DNA of 64,000 nt from Calothrix membranacea FACHB-236 (lineage in GTDB: Bacteria > Cyanobacteriota > Cyanobacteriia > Cyanobacteriales > Nostocaceae), in contig NZ_JACJPX010000009.1 of the NCBI RefSeq assembly GCF_014696315.1, forward strand, positions 62,001 through 126,000. Reading direction: 5' to 3'. Of the stretch, positions 54,328 to 63,677 are shown piece by piece. The position numbers and the translations under genes were made by a program. Positions within the stretch are counted from its first letter, which is position 1. Each line of letters starts with the position of its first letter. The notes below the pieces were generated by a model. It was not told where the DNA came from. It ran no database searches and saw nothing but the letters and a program-made list of their open reading frames with translations.

Positions 54328-55407
54328 TTATAGCGCCGCGATCGCGCGATCTACCAAATCCAGTCCTTGAGAGACTACCGCATTCCGCCAACCCCGATCC
54401 GCAGGCACAAAAACTTCCATTAACCGCTGACTTGTCGATTCTTTAGAAGGGTGATTGGCTGGCGAAAAGAAATGAGCGCGGTTTTCTGCTCGTAATGCCT
54501 CCACTACTTGAATTACTGAATAAGTACCAAATTCTGCGGTAAGATACCTGTAATTACATTGGGGAGCTTTTGCCTGACACCAATTTCCCAATCCTCCACG
54601 AAACTTGTAAGCAACTTTTCTCCTTTGATAAGGTTCCACATAGTCTGCACCAAACTTCGCAATTAGCCATTGGGTAGACTCAGACTCCGGCGGATAATCA
54701 ATGAAAAGTTTATAGGTTGCCTTCTTACCTAACCCTGTATGTAAATCAAGATGTACGACATCTGTGGCATTCCTCACCCACCGAGCAAAATGAGCATCAA
54801 GAATTTGGTAAGTCTTTGAGGGTTGATGTCCGCCAAAAAATAACCCTTGGGGAAAATCATATTGTCCTACTGGTAGCGTGCTGGTTAAAGAATTAATGCC
54901 ATAGCGGAGAATAATCGCGATCGCTTTTAACAAAAATGGCTCAAATTTAGATGGTGGCGAAGCGGGGTTGAAAAAAGCATTTAACTCCCCATACTTTGCC
55001 GGACTCCCACTGTAGGCTTCGCCAGGAAGCAGAAAATTACGGTTGAGGTCGATATTCTCCTCATTCCACCTTCTGCGCCAAGCAAAGCCGTAAGGATTCA
55101 AGGCGTGTAAAAGTAATAAAGCAATCCCCTGGCTTTGGTTCCAATTGACAAGATGCTTCTCTAGGAAAGCACATTGTACAGCAGAACCAAAAAATCCCTC
55201 CACGCCATGCAATCCACTGGAGACAACTACAATCTTTTGAGAATTGGGGTTTCCCAGGAAAGCTACATCAATAGTCAAGTCTTCCCCATCTGGCCCAGTT
55301 TGCTCTATGGAGTATGCTTCTAAGGTACATCCCAAAGCCAACGCCGCATCCCGAAACCGCTTCCGCGCTGCGTTGTAATTAGGACAAAAACCAGCATCAT
55401 CAGACAT
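54328..55407 (-). CDS. DUF2817 (M14-like zinc peptidase) protein
   Basis: This 359-residue protein resembles the DUF2817 branch of M14 carboxypeptidase-like enzymes. Likely zinc ligands are His and Glu in SSGLHGVEGFFGS (residues ~62-75) and a His in VVHLDLHTGLGK (~220-230); NPYGFAWRRRWNEENIDLNRNF and YLTAEFGTYS (catalytic Glu) are also seen. No signal peptide is evident, so it should be cytoplasmic. The substrate is unknown; a peptidase or deacylase activity is inferred from the fold. Confidence 0.8.
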   Translation of the reverse strand: MSDDAGFCPNYNAARKRFRDAALALGCTLEAYSIEQTGPDGEDLTIDVAFLGNPNSQKIVVVSSGLHGVEGFFGSAVQCAFLEKHLVNWNQSQGIALLLLHALNPYGFAWRRRWNEENIDLNRNFLLPGEAYSGSPAKYGELNAFFNPASPPSKFEPFLLKAIAIILRYGINSLTSTLPVGQYDFPQGLFFGGHQPSKTYQILDAHFARWVRNATDVVHLDLHTGLGKKATYKLFIDYPPESESTQWLIAKFGADYVEPYQRRKVAYKFRGGLGNWCQAKAPQCNYRYLTAEFGTYSVIQVVEALRAENRAHFFSPANHPSKESTSQRLMEVFVPADRGWRNAVVSQGLDLVDRAIAAL

Positions 55408-55464
55408 ACAAACAACTCATCACAAATACCAAATGACCAATGACCAATGACTAATGACAAATAA

Positions 55465-56238
55465 CTAAAATCTATCTTTCATACCCCTAATCCGTGCAAA
55501 AGTCTGCACCGGATCGTCACTCTTAGCGGCCGATTGTAGTGTTGGTTGCTCCCAGCGTAAAAAAGGATTGGTAAGTTTCTCCACCCCTATTGTTGAAGGA
55601 ATGGTAGCTTTTCCCTGATTACGGTAAGCTTTCACTTCATCAAAGCGTTTTTGTAAGTCAGCGTTTTCACCATCAACAGTCAGGGCAAATTGTAAATTTT
55701 TTAACGTATACTCATGGGCGCACCAGACCTGTGTATTATCAGGTAGAGAGCGCAGTTTATTTAACGAGTTCACCATTTGTGCAGGAGTCCCTTCAAATAT
55801 ACGACCGCAACCCCCTGCAAATAGGGTATCACCACAGAATAAGTCCCCTGCTTCTGTGGCTACTTCTGGGGGAAAATAGTAAGCAATGTGCGCGCGGGTA
55901 TGTCCGGGAACGAAGATGACTTCAGCCACGCGATCGCCAAATGGTACATGATCGCCATCTTCGAGAAACACTGTTTGTCCTGGGATTCTTCCTTGATCTT
56001 CAGTTCCAGCATAGACTATCGCCTCTGGAAACTTTTGTATTAGCTGCTGATTACCACCCACATGATCGTGATGATGGTGGGTATTAAAAATCGCTACTAA
56101 CTTAGCGTTAAGTTCTGTCAGTTTCCTGAATACAGGTTCAGCCTCTGCGGGATCGACAGCAGCGGCGATATTTTGCGTGCGATCGTACAGCAAGAATATA
56201 TAGTTATCCGAGAGTGCTTCCAGACGAATGACCTGCAT
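55465..56238 (-). CDS. gloB: Hydroxyacylglutathione hydrolase (glyoxalase II)
   Basis: From the ATG at 56236-56238 the product is 257 residues, the usual family length; an upstream in-frame ATG would add nine residues without support. It begins [19 protein letters not shown] and has the binuclear metal motif [10 protein letters not shown], the [13 protein letters not shown] histidine, [11 protein letters not shown] and [13 protein letters not shown]. It hydrolyses S-lactoylglutathione to lactate and glutathione in methylglyoxal detoxification, in the cytoplasm. It stands alone between repeat-bearing spacers. Confidence 0.94.
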   Translation of the reverse strand: MQVIRLEALSDNYIFLLYDRTQNIAAAVDPAEAEPVFRKLTELNAKLVAIFNTHHHHDHVGGNQQLIQKFPEAIVYAGTEDQGRIPGQTVFLEDGDHVPFGDRVAEVIFVPGHTRAHIAYYFPPEVATEAGDLFCGDTLFAGGCGRIFEGTPAQMVNSLNKLRSLPDNTQVWCAHEYTLKNLQFALTVDGENADLQKRFDEVKAYRNQGKATIPSTIGVEKLTNPFLRWEQPTLQSAAKSDDPVQTFARIRGMKDRF

Positions 56239-56265
56239 AAACTCAATTTCCTCAGAGCAGAACAT

Positions 56266-56611
56266 CAGAGCTATTTTTACTAACTATACGAATTATTTAT
56301 ATTTTGTTCATTGTAGCGGGAAAAATTATGAAACTTCCGAATAGACAACCGTATTTTCTCGGTGATACATATGACAATAATTATTAAGCCATGAGATTAA
56401 TCAGTAAAATTTCTCTGGAAAGAAGCATAAATGCGACGCTAGATTAATGTTGTTCTTTTTTGTCATCAGGACAATAAGAATTTCGGTCATCAGGCATCAA
56501 CAATATTTGTTTTATTCATGAAAATTTAATATTTTATAAATTTTCTTGCCAACTTTTTTCTAAGAAAGTCTAGCAAATATTGTCATGCTCACCTGCATCT
56601 ATAGGAGATTT
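56266..56611. other. AT-rich intergenic region
   Basis: Divergent promoter region between gloB and a small plus-strand gene. A GTCATCAGG motif occurs twice (around 56461 and 56485). No gene or clear structure. Confidence 0.5.
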
Positions 56612-56839
56612 ATGAATTCACCAGCATTGCTTTATCCAAGCATCAGTACCCCAGCAGAAATTGCTGTCAAGAAAATTGTCGATCAAATTCTTTCATCAGG
56701 CAAAATGAGCCGTCAAGACCATAATTTACTGACATCCACTATTTTAGCTAATGGTGATATTACTGAGGGAGAACGCCGTTTAATTAATCGTGTTTTCGAT
56801 CATATACAAACAGGACAGCTGAAATTGTTAGATTGGTAA
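56612..56839 (+). CDS. Small conserved cyanobacterial protein (unknown)
   Basis: Starting at the ATG at 56612, preceded by TAGGAGA, the product is 75 residues. The helix-rich sequence contains IVDQILSSGKMSRQDHNLLTSTILANGDITEGERRLINRVFDHIQTGQLKLLDW in several short conserved-looking blocks; the acidic ANGDITEGE stretch resembles a divalent-cation or EF-hand-like loop, but that is a guess. I recall similar small proteins in other Nostocales without function. It precedes the glycosyltransferase cluster in the same direction by 128 bp. Confidence 0.7.
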   Translation: MNSPALLYPSISTPAEIAVKKIVDQILSSGKMSRQDHNLLTSTILANGDITEGERRLINRVFDHIQTGQLKLLDW

Positions 56840-56967
56840 TAAAGGATAAGTAATTCATTATTTTCTATGAAAGTAATGATATCAAAAAACACTGTTTAAT
56901 ATTTAGCTAATGCTTGTTGTTTAGGCAGCAAGCATTAGCTGTTGAATAATAAAATATTATAAAAATT

Positions 56968-57807
56968 ATGAACTCCGAACAAGGATTTATTACTATTTTA
57001 ACTGGAATGTACTCTTTTCAAGACTGCATTCATTTTTTGGCATCTGTGAGAAAATTTCATCAAGAACCAATCATTATTTTAATCGACCGTGTTCCGCCAA
57101 TCTTTTATCCTTTCCTAAAAGCATTCAAAAATGTCATTTTAAAACCTGCACCAGCAAATGAAAATACTGTTTTAGCATCACGAGAAGCAAAATTAGCTTT
57201 GTATGCAACTTCGGAATTTCAAAAAACCATCTACTTAGATTCAGATATTTGCTTACTATCACCAATTAATGATGTATTTGAAGCTTTAGAAATAGAAGAT
57301 TTATTATTAACCGAGGATGTACAGCCAAGTATTATTAAAGCCACAAATCTATTAAGAGGTAAACAGCAAGATATATTAGCAGATGTTTTACCAACTTTAC
57401 AAGCGGTAGGTTTACCTCTGCAGGAAGATAGTATTCAATACAATGGTGGCTTTATTGCTTTTCGTAAAACAGAAATAACTGCTAAATTCTTTGATGAGTT
57501 CAAGCGTTATTTTGAAATTATCAAGAATAATCAAGATAAATTGCTGTTAAAAGACCAAGGTGCTTTTGCGGCTGCGATCGCAACCGTTAAACCAAAGATA
57601 AAAGTCTTACCTCCTACCTATAATTACCTCAGCAAATGGAAGGAAGCGTATAACATTCATGAGGGTATCAAAGTGCTGCACTGTACTTACCCTTATCGAC
57701 CTCAATATGCTAAAGATGTTACTCGCTCTGTTTACACGAGAATATTTGATAAATTAGCACCACTATTTCTGCCAAATCAAATTACTAACCCTTGGCGTAC
57801 TAAATAA
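56968..57807 (+). CDS. Nucleotide-diphospho-sugar glycosyltransferase (GT8-like)
   Basis: The 279-residue protein has a GT-A fold pattern: FITILTGMYSFQDCIHFLAS at the start, KTIYLDSDICLLSPI with the D-x-D metal-binding motif (residues ~91-105), IQYNGGFIAFRKT and KDQGAFAAAI. It resembles GT8-type galactosyl/glycogenin-like enzymes. It is first in a plus-strand run of sugar-transfer genes and likely adds a sugar to a lipid-linked or exopolysaccharide acceptor at the cytoplasmic face of the membrane. Confidence 0.75.
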   Translation: MNSEQGFITILTGMYSFQDCIHFLASVRKFHQEPIIILIDRVPPIFYPFLKAFKNVILKPAPANENTVLASREAKLALYATSEFQKTIYLDSDICLLSPINDVFEALEIEDLLLTEDVQPSIIKATNLLRGKQQDILADVLPTLQAVGLPLQEDSIQYNGGFIAFRKTEITAKFFDEFKRYFEIIKNNQDKLLLKDQGAFAAAIATVKPKIKVLPPTYNYLSKWKEAYNIHEGIKVLHCTYPYRPQYAKDVTRSVYTRIFDKLAPLFLPNQITNPWRTK

Positions 57808-57825
57808 TTTTAATTAATAAATCAA

Positions 57826-58989
57826 GTGAAAAACATTTCCCTAATATCAATAATAGTCCCTGATTTATCAAGCGCTGCTATTATGCGTGCCTACTTGTTA
57901 GGTAAAGCTATAAAAACTTTAGATATTGATGTAGAAATTATTGGTTTTTTATTTGGTAATAAATTATATAGCGATTTACCAGCAGAATTTAAAGTCTACC
58001 ATTTACCTGGTAGTAATTTTCCGGTCTTTGCTCAAGAAATTCGCAAAATTATTCCCCAAATTAAAGGAGATGTAGTTTATGCTATTAAGCCAAAATTAGC
58101 AAGCTTTGGAGTAGCTTTATTAAAAAAAATATCTAGTAAAAAACCAATAATCTTAGATATAGATGACTGGGAACTCAGTTGGCATGGTGGTGATGAATGG
58201 CGATATCAACCCACAGTTAAACAATTAGCCAGGGACTTATTTAAGCCAGATGGGGCACTGAAAAATCCTAATCATCCATTATATGTAAAATGGATGGAAA
58301 ATTTGAGAAATTATGCCGATGCTGTGACAGTACATACTAAATTTCTCCAGCAGCGTTTTGGCGGTACCTTAATTCCCAATGGCAAAGATACATCTTTATT
58401 TGATCCGGCTAAATATGAGCCTGAAGCCAGCAGAATTCGCTATGGTTTATCTGCATATAAAATTTTAATGTTTCCTGGCGCTCCTCGACCTTATAAAGGC
58501 TTAGAAGATGTTCTCATAGCACTAGATCAAATTAATCAGCCTGACTTTAGGTTAGTAATTGTTGGTGGTAGTCCTTATGATGATTACGATCAGCAACTTC
58601 AACAAAAGTGGGGACATTGGATTATTAAATTACCCAATTATCCCGCTGAAATCATGCCTGATGTAGTGGCTGCTGCTCACATGATTGTTGTTCCCCAAAG
58701 AGATACACTCGAAACTCGCGCGCAATTTCCCTTGAAACTTACAGATGGAATGTCAATGGCTAAACCTGTATTATCAACGCTAGTCGGTGATATTCCCGAA
58801 ATTTTAGGTGAAACCGGTTATTTAGTGGAACCTGCTAACCCTGAGCAAATTGCGGCACAAATTAAATTAATATTTGATGATTTAGAGTTAGCAAATGCAA
58901 GAGGTAGCAAGTCAAGGGAGCGATGTGTCGAAAAATATAGTGTAGAAGCTATGGCCTTTCAGCTAAAATCCGTAATTTTTCGGATTTGA
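57826..58989 (+). CDS. GT4-family glycosyltransferase
   Basis: A 387-residue GT-B enzyme starting at GTG 57826, 18 bp after the previous gene. The N-domain has a Rossmann-like start (ISLISIIVPDLSSAAIMRAYLLG), and the C-domain shows MFPGAPRPYKGLEDVLIAL, FRLVIVGGSP and the donor-binding region FPLKLTDGMSMAKPVLST. Members transfer sugars from NDP- or GDP-donors with retention. It belongs to the exopolysaccharide-type cluster; the specific linkage is unknown. Unusual insert DWELSWHGGDEW is seen near residue 115. Confidence 0.85.
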   Translation: MKNISLISIIVPDLSSAAIMRAYLLGKAIKTLDIDVEIIGFLFGNKLYSDLPAEFKVYHLPGSNFPVFAQEIRKIIPQIKGDVVYAIKPKLASFGVALLKKISSKKPIILDIDDWELSWHGGDEWRYQPTVKQLARDLFKPDGALKNPNHPLYVKWMENLRNYADAVTVHTKFLQQRFGGTLIPNGKDTSLFDPAKYEPEASRIRYGLSAYKILMFPGAPRPYKGLEDVLIALDQINQPDFRLVIVGGSPYDDYDQQLQQKWGHWIIKLPNYPAEIMPDVVAAAHMIVVPQRDTLETRAQFPLKLTDGMSMAKPVLSTLVGDIPEILGETGYLVEPANPEQIAAQIKLIFDDLELANARGSKSRERCVEKYSVEAMAFQLKSVIFRI

Positions 58990-59158
58990 ATAATTTTATA
59001 AATAAATTTTAAAGAAGCTGCGATATTTTAAAAAATTTTCTATTCAAGAAAATACGTATTTTCCCTGATTGAATTGATGATAAATATGAAAATTAGCCAA
59101 TGTAGTGACATCGGTAATATTCGTGTTAATAATAAATAAATTATGATACGCAGAACTG

Positions 59159-61489
59159 ATGTCTACCAAAAAATTGCTACTCAGATTTGCCAAACCTTAT
59201 CCTGGTTTGATTATTTTGACAATAATTCTAGGCTTTTCCGGAGCATTATTTAATGGTATAAGTACAACTTTAATTGTGCCAGTAATTTTAAGAATTGTCG
59301 GGCAAGAAGTAGATTTAAGCAATGCCCCCCAACTTTTAACAGCTATTATGTCTCCTTTCGATAAAGTTCCAGAAAATTACCGCGTTGGGGTGATGGCTGG
59401 AGCAATTATCTTCACAATATTTTTAAAAAATTTAGCAAATTATACCAGCACTTTAGCATCAAGTTCTTTAACAAGAATGCTGACATCTGATATGCGAGAA
59501 GCTGGATTGAAATTATTACTAGACGTTGATATAGATTATTTTGCTAAAACAAAAGTTGGCGATTTAATTAATAAATTGGGTGGAGAGATTGGACGTGCTG
59601 CAAGTACTTTAGGAAGTACAATCAGGTTAACTATTCTTGCAATTACAATTATCGTTTTTATTGGTTTATTGTTATCAATATCTTGGCAATTAACGATTAT
59701 TTCCACATTATTGCTGTCGTTGGTCACTTTAATCAATCAGTCTGCTATTGCTCGTTCTCGAAACTTTGGCAAGCAGCTAAGTGAAATGTCTAGTGCATAT
59801 TCAATTTCTCTATTAGAAGTCCTTAATGGTATTCGCTTAGTTAAGTCAACAGGCAACGGGTCAAGAGAATTTCAACATATTAAAAAGCTAATTCGGGCAC
59901 GGGAAAAAGCAGATTTCCAATCTCAAGTAAACTCGGAAGCGATTGGGCCTCTGAGCGAGATTATGGGAGTTACAGCTTTAATGCTGATTGTCTTATTAAG
60001 TAAAATTTTCTTTGCCGATCAGATAGTATCTCTTTCTGCCGTACTTTTAACCTATTTATTAGTTTTATTGCGGGTACTGCCATTAATTTCGCAACTCAAT
60101 TCCATTCGTAGTAGTTTTGCTAGCACATCTACCAGTGTGGACATGGTAAGTGAATTTTTGAACTTCACTAACAAGCCATTCATGGGCAACGGTCAGCTGA
60201 CATATACAAAATTAGAAAAAGGAGTAAGTTTTAATTCATTATCTTTTAACTACCCTGGACATGAAAAATTGGTGCTTAAAGATGTGACATTAGATTTACC
60301 TCGTGGTAAAACTCTGGCATTAGTAGGCGGTTCTGGCGCAGGAAAATCAACTTTAGCAGACCTGTTACCCAGATTTTATGACCCAGTAGCTGGTTCCATT
60401 ACTATCGACGGTAAAGACTTGCGGGAATTTGATGTTATATCCCTAAGAAAACGGATGGGGATTGTTAGTCAAGATACCTTTCTGTTTAATGACTCAGTAC
60501 GAAATAACATTTCCTATGGTAGACCGGAAGCTAGCGAAGAGGAAATTACCTCGGCTGCCAAACAAGCGAACGCATACGAGTTTATTATTAAATTGCCTCA
60601 AGGATTTGATACCTTAATTGGCGATCGCGGTGTCATGTTATCTGGAGGACAAAGGCAAAGATTAGCGATCGCCCGCGCCTTAGTACAAAATCCAGAAATT
60701 CTCATTCTCGACGAAGCCACCAGCGCCTTAGATACCGTTTCCGAACGCTTAGTCCAAAGTGCGCTAGATGATCTCAGCCGCGATCGCACAACTTTAGTAA
60801 TAGCTCACCGTCTTTCTACAGTCCAAAAAGCTGATCAAATAGCAGTCTTAGATCATGGAAAGGTAGTAGAGACAGGTACCCATGAAGAACTGTTAGAAAA
60901 AGGTGGTTTTTACTCGCGCCTCTACTCCATGCAATTTACCGATCGTAATGATAAGAACTCGGCAAGGTTAAAAATCCTCAGTGCAATGCGTAAATACTCA
61001 GCACAGGTTGCCTATCCTGAGGTTGTTACTCAACACAATCAAAGCTTAGTCCGCATTTCTCACGAAATTCGGACACAACTTAACTCAATGATTGGGTTTC
61101 TCAACTTATTACTTGAGGATCTGATAGATGATGTCGAAGAGCGCCATGAAATTATTGAAGAAAGCTACAAATCAGCCTGGAGAATTCTGAACATTATTGA
61201 TATTTTTGACGATATTGTTGACTTAAAAACGAATAAAAATTTACTTCAAGTTGTTGACCAAAATCAGGCTAGCTTACTTCTACAACCACCAAGCCTGATT
61301 CAAATATCTTACGATTTTCGGACTTCGCTGAATCTTATTCGCAGTTCTCTCCGCTCGGTTGCAGATAATACCTCAACTACTTATGAAGAGCAAAATCAAT
61401 TAATATCAGAATCTTATCAATCTTCCATGTATTTATTAGATAAATTAGAAAAACTTGAAGATATTATTAGTAACTATAATTATGAATAA
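59159..61489 (+). CDS. ABC exporter fused to two HisKA-like modules
   Basis: The 776-residue protein is a HepA/MsbA-like exporter: six membrane helices (residues ~15-310), Walker A GGSGAGKST (390-398), signature LSGGQ (494-498), Walker B ILILDEA (514-520) and His550. After the normal end (~595) come ~180 extra residues holding two HisKA-type four-helix half-domains. The first has the H-box SHEIRTQLNSMIGF with His635; the second has SYDFRTSLN, Tyr718 in the His place. There is no HATPase or receiver. The gene overlaps the next glycosyltransferase start by 8 bp. The transporter likely exports a saccharide or glycolipid; the tail may sense or receive phosphorylation, which is inference. Confidence 0.85.
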   Translation: MSTKKLLLRFAKPYPGLIILTIILGFSGALFNGISTTLIVPVILRIVGQEVDLSNAPQLLTAIMSPFDKVPENYRVGVMAGAIIFTIFLKNLANYTSTLASSSLTRMLTSDMREAGLKLLLDVDIDYFAKTKVGDLINKLGGEIGRAASTLGSTIRLTILAITIIVFIGLLLSISWQLTIISTLLLSLVTLINQSAIARSRNFGKQLSEMSSAYSISLLEVLNGIRLVKSTGNGSREFQHIKKLIRAREKADFQSQVNSEAIGPLSEIMGVTALMLIVLLSKIFFADQIVSLSAVLLTYLLVLLRVLPLISQLNSIRSSFASTSTSVDMVSEFLNFTNKPFMGNGQLTYTKLEKGVSFNSLSFNYPGHEKLVLKDVTLDLPRGKTLALVGGSGAGKSTLADLLPRFYDPVAGSITIDGKDLREFDVISLRKRMGIVSQDTFLFNDSVRNNISYGRPEASEEEITSAAKQANAYEFIIKLPQGFDTLIGDRGVMLSGGQRQRLAIARALVQNPEILILDEATSALDTVSERLVQSALDDLSRDRTTLVIAHRLSTVQKADQIAVLDHGKVVETGTHEELLEKGGFYSRLYSMQFTDRNDKNSARLKILSAMRKYSAQVAYPEVVTQHNQSLVRISHEIRTQLNSMIGFLNLLLEDLIDDVEERHEIIEESYKSAWRILNIIDIFDDIVDLKTNKNLLQVVDQNQASLLLQPPSLIQISYDFRTSLNLIRSSLRSVADNTSTTYEEQNQLISESYQSSMYLLDKLEKLEDIISNYNYE

Positions 61490-62690
61490 AACTGCTTTGA
61501 AAAAGCACTATATATTTTTTGTTGGCGAAACCCTACCAAAGCCTGAAGCTCATTTAGTGCAGTCTACAAATGCAGCCAACGGAGCAGCGAATCTCGGTTA
61601 CTCAACTGTTTTAGTTTATCCAGAAACACAACTTAAGACTCTAACCCCAATTAATTTACTGCTGCCGTTTCGACCTCGGCCAACACCCATAGAACTAATT
61701 AAATATTACAACTTGCACGACAAGTTAAAGGTCGCTCCATTACCCATGCCTTGGCCCATTGACAAATTACACTATAAATTTACTAATTCCAACACTATTG
61801 CTTGTAAATATTATTTTCCGTTTCATATCCTGCCAACTACCAAACTTGTCCATAGTCGCAACTGGAATTTTGTCAAAGCTGCCATTAAAAATGGTGTCCC
61901 GGCCATTTATGAACATCACCATCATGAAGATAAGCAATTTGAGCCGGAAATTATCAATCATCCACTGTTTCAAATTGCAGTTACTGTTGCAGATACCATT
62001 CGCGAATCAATGATTCAGCATGGTATGCCGGCGGAAAAAGTGATTAAGTTACACAATGGCTTTAATCGCTTATTTATGCAGAGACAACCAGAAAAGGCAG
62101 CAGAATGGCGCAATAAATTATTACAACAACATTCACATTTAGTAGTCTATGCCGGAGGTTTACGACAATTTAAAGGTATTGATGTCTTAATTGAAGTGGC
62201 CAGTGAAATGCCAAATGTACAATTTGTTTGTGCAGGTGGTAATACAACTGAAGTTGAACATTATCAAAAATTAGCCCAGGAAAAACAAGTTCACAACATT
62301 AAATTCTTGGGCTATATTTTGCACCATCAGTTAGCATCTTTACTCCAAGCTGCAGATATTTTAGCTCATCCCCATTGTTTAGGAGCAGCTGCAACTTTCA
62401 CATCTCCATTAAAATTATTTGATTATTTTGCTTCAGGAACTCCAATTATCGCTACAGAAATTCCTTCATTAATGGAATTTAAACATACTCAAGCTATTAC
62501 TGCTTGGTGTGAGCCTGATAATCCCAGAAAATTTGCTGAATCTCTCCGGCATATTTTAAGAACTCATCCCAGAAAAGTAGAGGGTTATGCCGATAGTATA
62601 AATTTCGTTCAGCAGTTTTCTTGGGAAAATCGAGCCGCCAAAATTTTGAGTTACGTTGATAAATCTTTACATCCTTCCCTGATTGCCTAA
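61482..62690 (+). CDS. GT4-family glycosyltransferase
   Basis: From the ATG at 61482, inside the stop of the ABC gene (ATGAATAA overlap), the product is 402 residues with a GT-B architecture. It starts YIFFVGETLPKPEAHLVQSTNAANG and the C-domain has VVYAGGLRQFKGIDVLIEVA, FLGYILHHQLASLLQAADILAHP and SPLKLFDYFASGTPIIATEIPS with the donor Glu-x7-Glu-like region. It is translationally coupled to the exporter, pointing to a shared polysaccharide or glycolipid product. Confidence 0.87.
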   Translation: MNKTALKKHYIFFVGETLPKPEAHLVQSTNAANGAANLGYSTVLVYPETQLKTLTPINLLLPFRPRPTPIELIKYYNLHDKLKVAPLPMPWPIDKLHYKFTNSNTIACKYYFPFHILPTTKLVHSRNWNFVKAAIKNGVPAIYEHHHHEDKQFEPEIINHPLFQIAVTVADTIRESMIQHGMPAEKVIKLHNGFNRLFMQRQPEKAAEWRNKLLQQHSHLVVYAGGLRQFKGIDVLIEVASEMPNVQFVCAGGNTTEVEHYQKLAQEKQVHNIKFLGYILHHQLASLLQAADILAHPHCLGAAATFTSPLKLFDYFASGTPIIATEIPSLMEFKHTQAITAWCEPDNPRKFAESLRHILRTHPRKVEGYADSINFVQQFSWENRAAKILSYVDKSLHPSLIA

Positions 62691-62711
62691 GTTACTTTTA
62701 ACTAATTAATT

Positions 62712-63674
62712 ATGAATATTAAAACTATCGGGATGATTAGCAGCTATCGAGGTCTAGAAAATAGAGCCGATTGGCTGTGGCAGCAAAGTCCCAAGCCGTT
62801 TGGAATCTGGGGAAATATCCAAATGCGCGCGCCAGCAGCTAAACCAGATTTTCTGCTGATGTATCAGTTTGATTTTATCCAACCATCTCCCCAAAAATCT
62901 TGGTTAGATAAGTTCCGTAAACCTCAACCAGAGTCAACAATAGTAGATATTAATTCTTCACTTCGTGGTGTGAGTAAAGAAAGAATTATCTATTTATTGA
63001 GGGAGCCACCATTAGAAGAAATTGTTGAGATTACTAATCGTAATTATCAGCAAGCTCAAAATTATTGTGGCTATGTTTCTGGCCCCGATGACTTTGCTCC
63101 AACTCCCGATTATATGCCTGCGATTTGGTACCATTCTAACTCCTTTCAGGAATTAGATGAAATGCCATGCCCTCCGAAAGTTTCTACTTGTAGTTGGATA
63201 ACTTCAGGAATTAGTCGCACAGCCAATCATCGCCAACGGTTAGAATTTTTACGTTCTTTACAATCAAATGAATTGAAGTTTGATTTGTACGGGCGAAATT
63301 TACCTGGATGGGCAAACATTGCTGGAGAACTAAGTAATAAATGGTATGGAATGGCACCATATTTTTACAACTTAGCTATTGAAAACTATGCTGACAATAA
63401 TTGGTATGTCAGTGAGAAACTTTGGGATAGTTTACTGGCTTGGTGCTTACCAATTTACTATGGTGGCCCGGCTGCTGATAAATTATTACCACCAGGCAGT
63501 TTTTTAAGATTACCTAGCTTAGATAAAAAAGGTCTCGCGTACATTCAAGAAGTAACTGCTACTCCCGATGCTTGGTATGCAGCTAAAGATGCGATCGCAG
63601 AAGCACGTCAAATCATTTTACATAAACTAAATCTGCTGAATTGGTTATCAAATTTTGTATCTCAACACTCATAA
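62712..63674 (+). CDS. Glycosyltransferase family 10 (fucosyltransferase)-like
   Basis: The 320-residue protein has the GT10 donor-binding region FYNLAIENYADNNWYVSEKLWDSLLAWCLPIYYGGP in its C-terminal half, the feature shared by alpha-1,3/4-fucosyltransferases (F-x-x-x-x-E-N and x-T/S-E-K-x-x). The N-terminal half (PFGIWGNIQMRAP, YLLREPPLEEI) is less conserved. It likely transfers fucose or a related deoxyhexose from a GDP-sugar. It follows the GT4 gene by 21 bp and is part of the same operon. Confidence 0.8.
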   Translation: MNIKTIGMISSYRGLENRADWLWQQSPKPFGIWGNIQMRAPAAKPDFLLMYQFDFIQPSPQKSWLDKFRKPQPESTIVDINSSLRGVSKERIIYLLREPPLEEIVEITNRNYQQAQNYCGYVSGPDDFAPTPDYMPAIWYHSNSFQELDEMPCPPKVSTCSWITSGISRTANHRQRLEFLRSLQSNELKFDLYGRNLPGWANIAGELSNKWYGMAPYFYNLAIENYADNNWYVSEKLWDSLLAWCLPIYYGGPAADKLLPPGSFLRLPSLDKKGLAYIQEVTATPDAWYAAKDAIAEARQIILHKLNLLNWLSNFVSQHS

Positions 63675-63677
63675 AAT

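Noticed and set aside
59159-61489. Naming the exporter hepA
   Set aside because: Only the ABC type and context resemble HepA; the long C-terminal extension is not part of HepA as I remember it.
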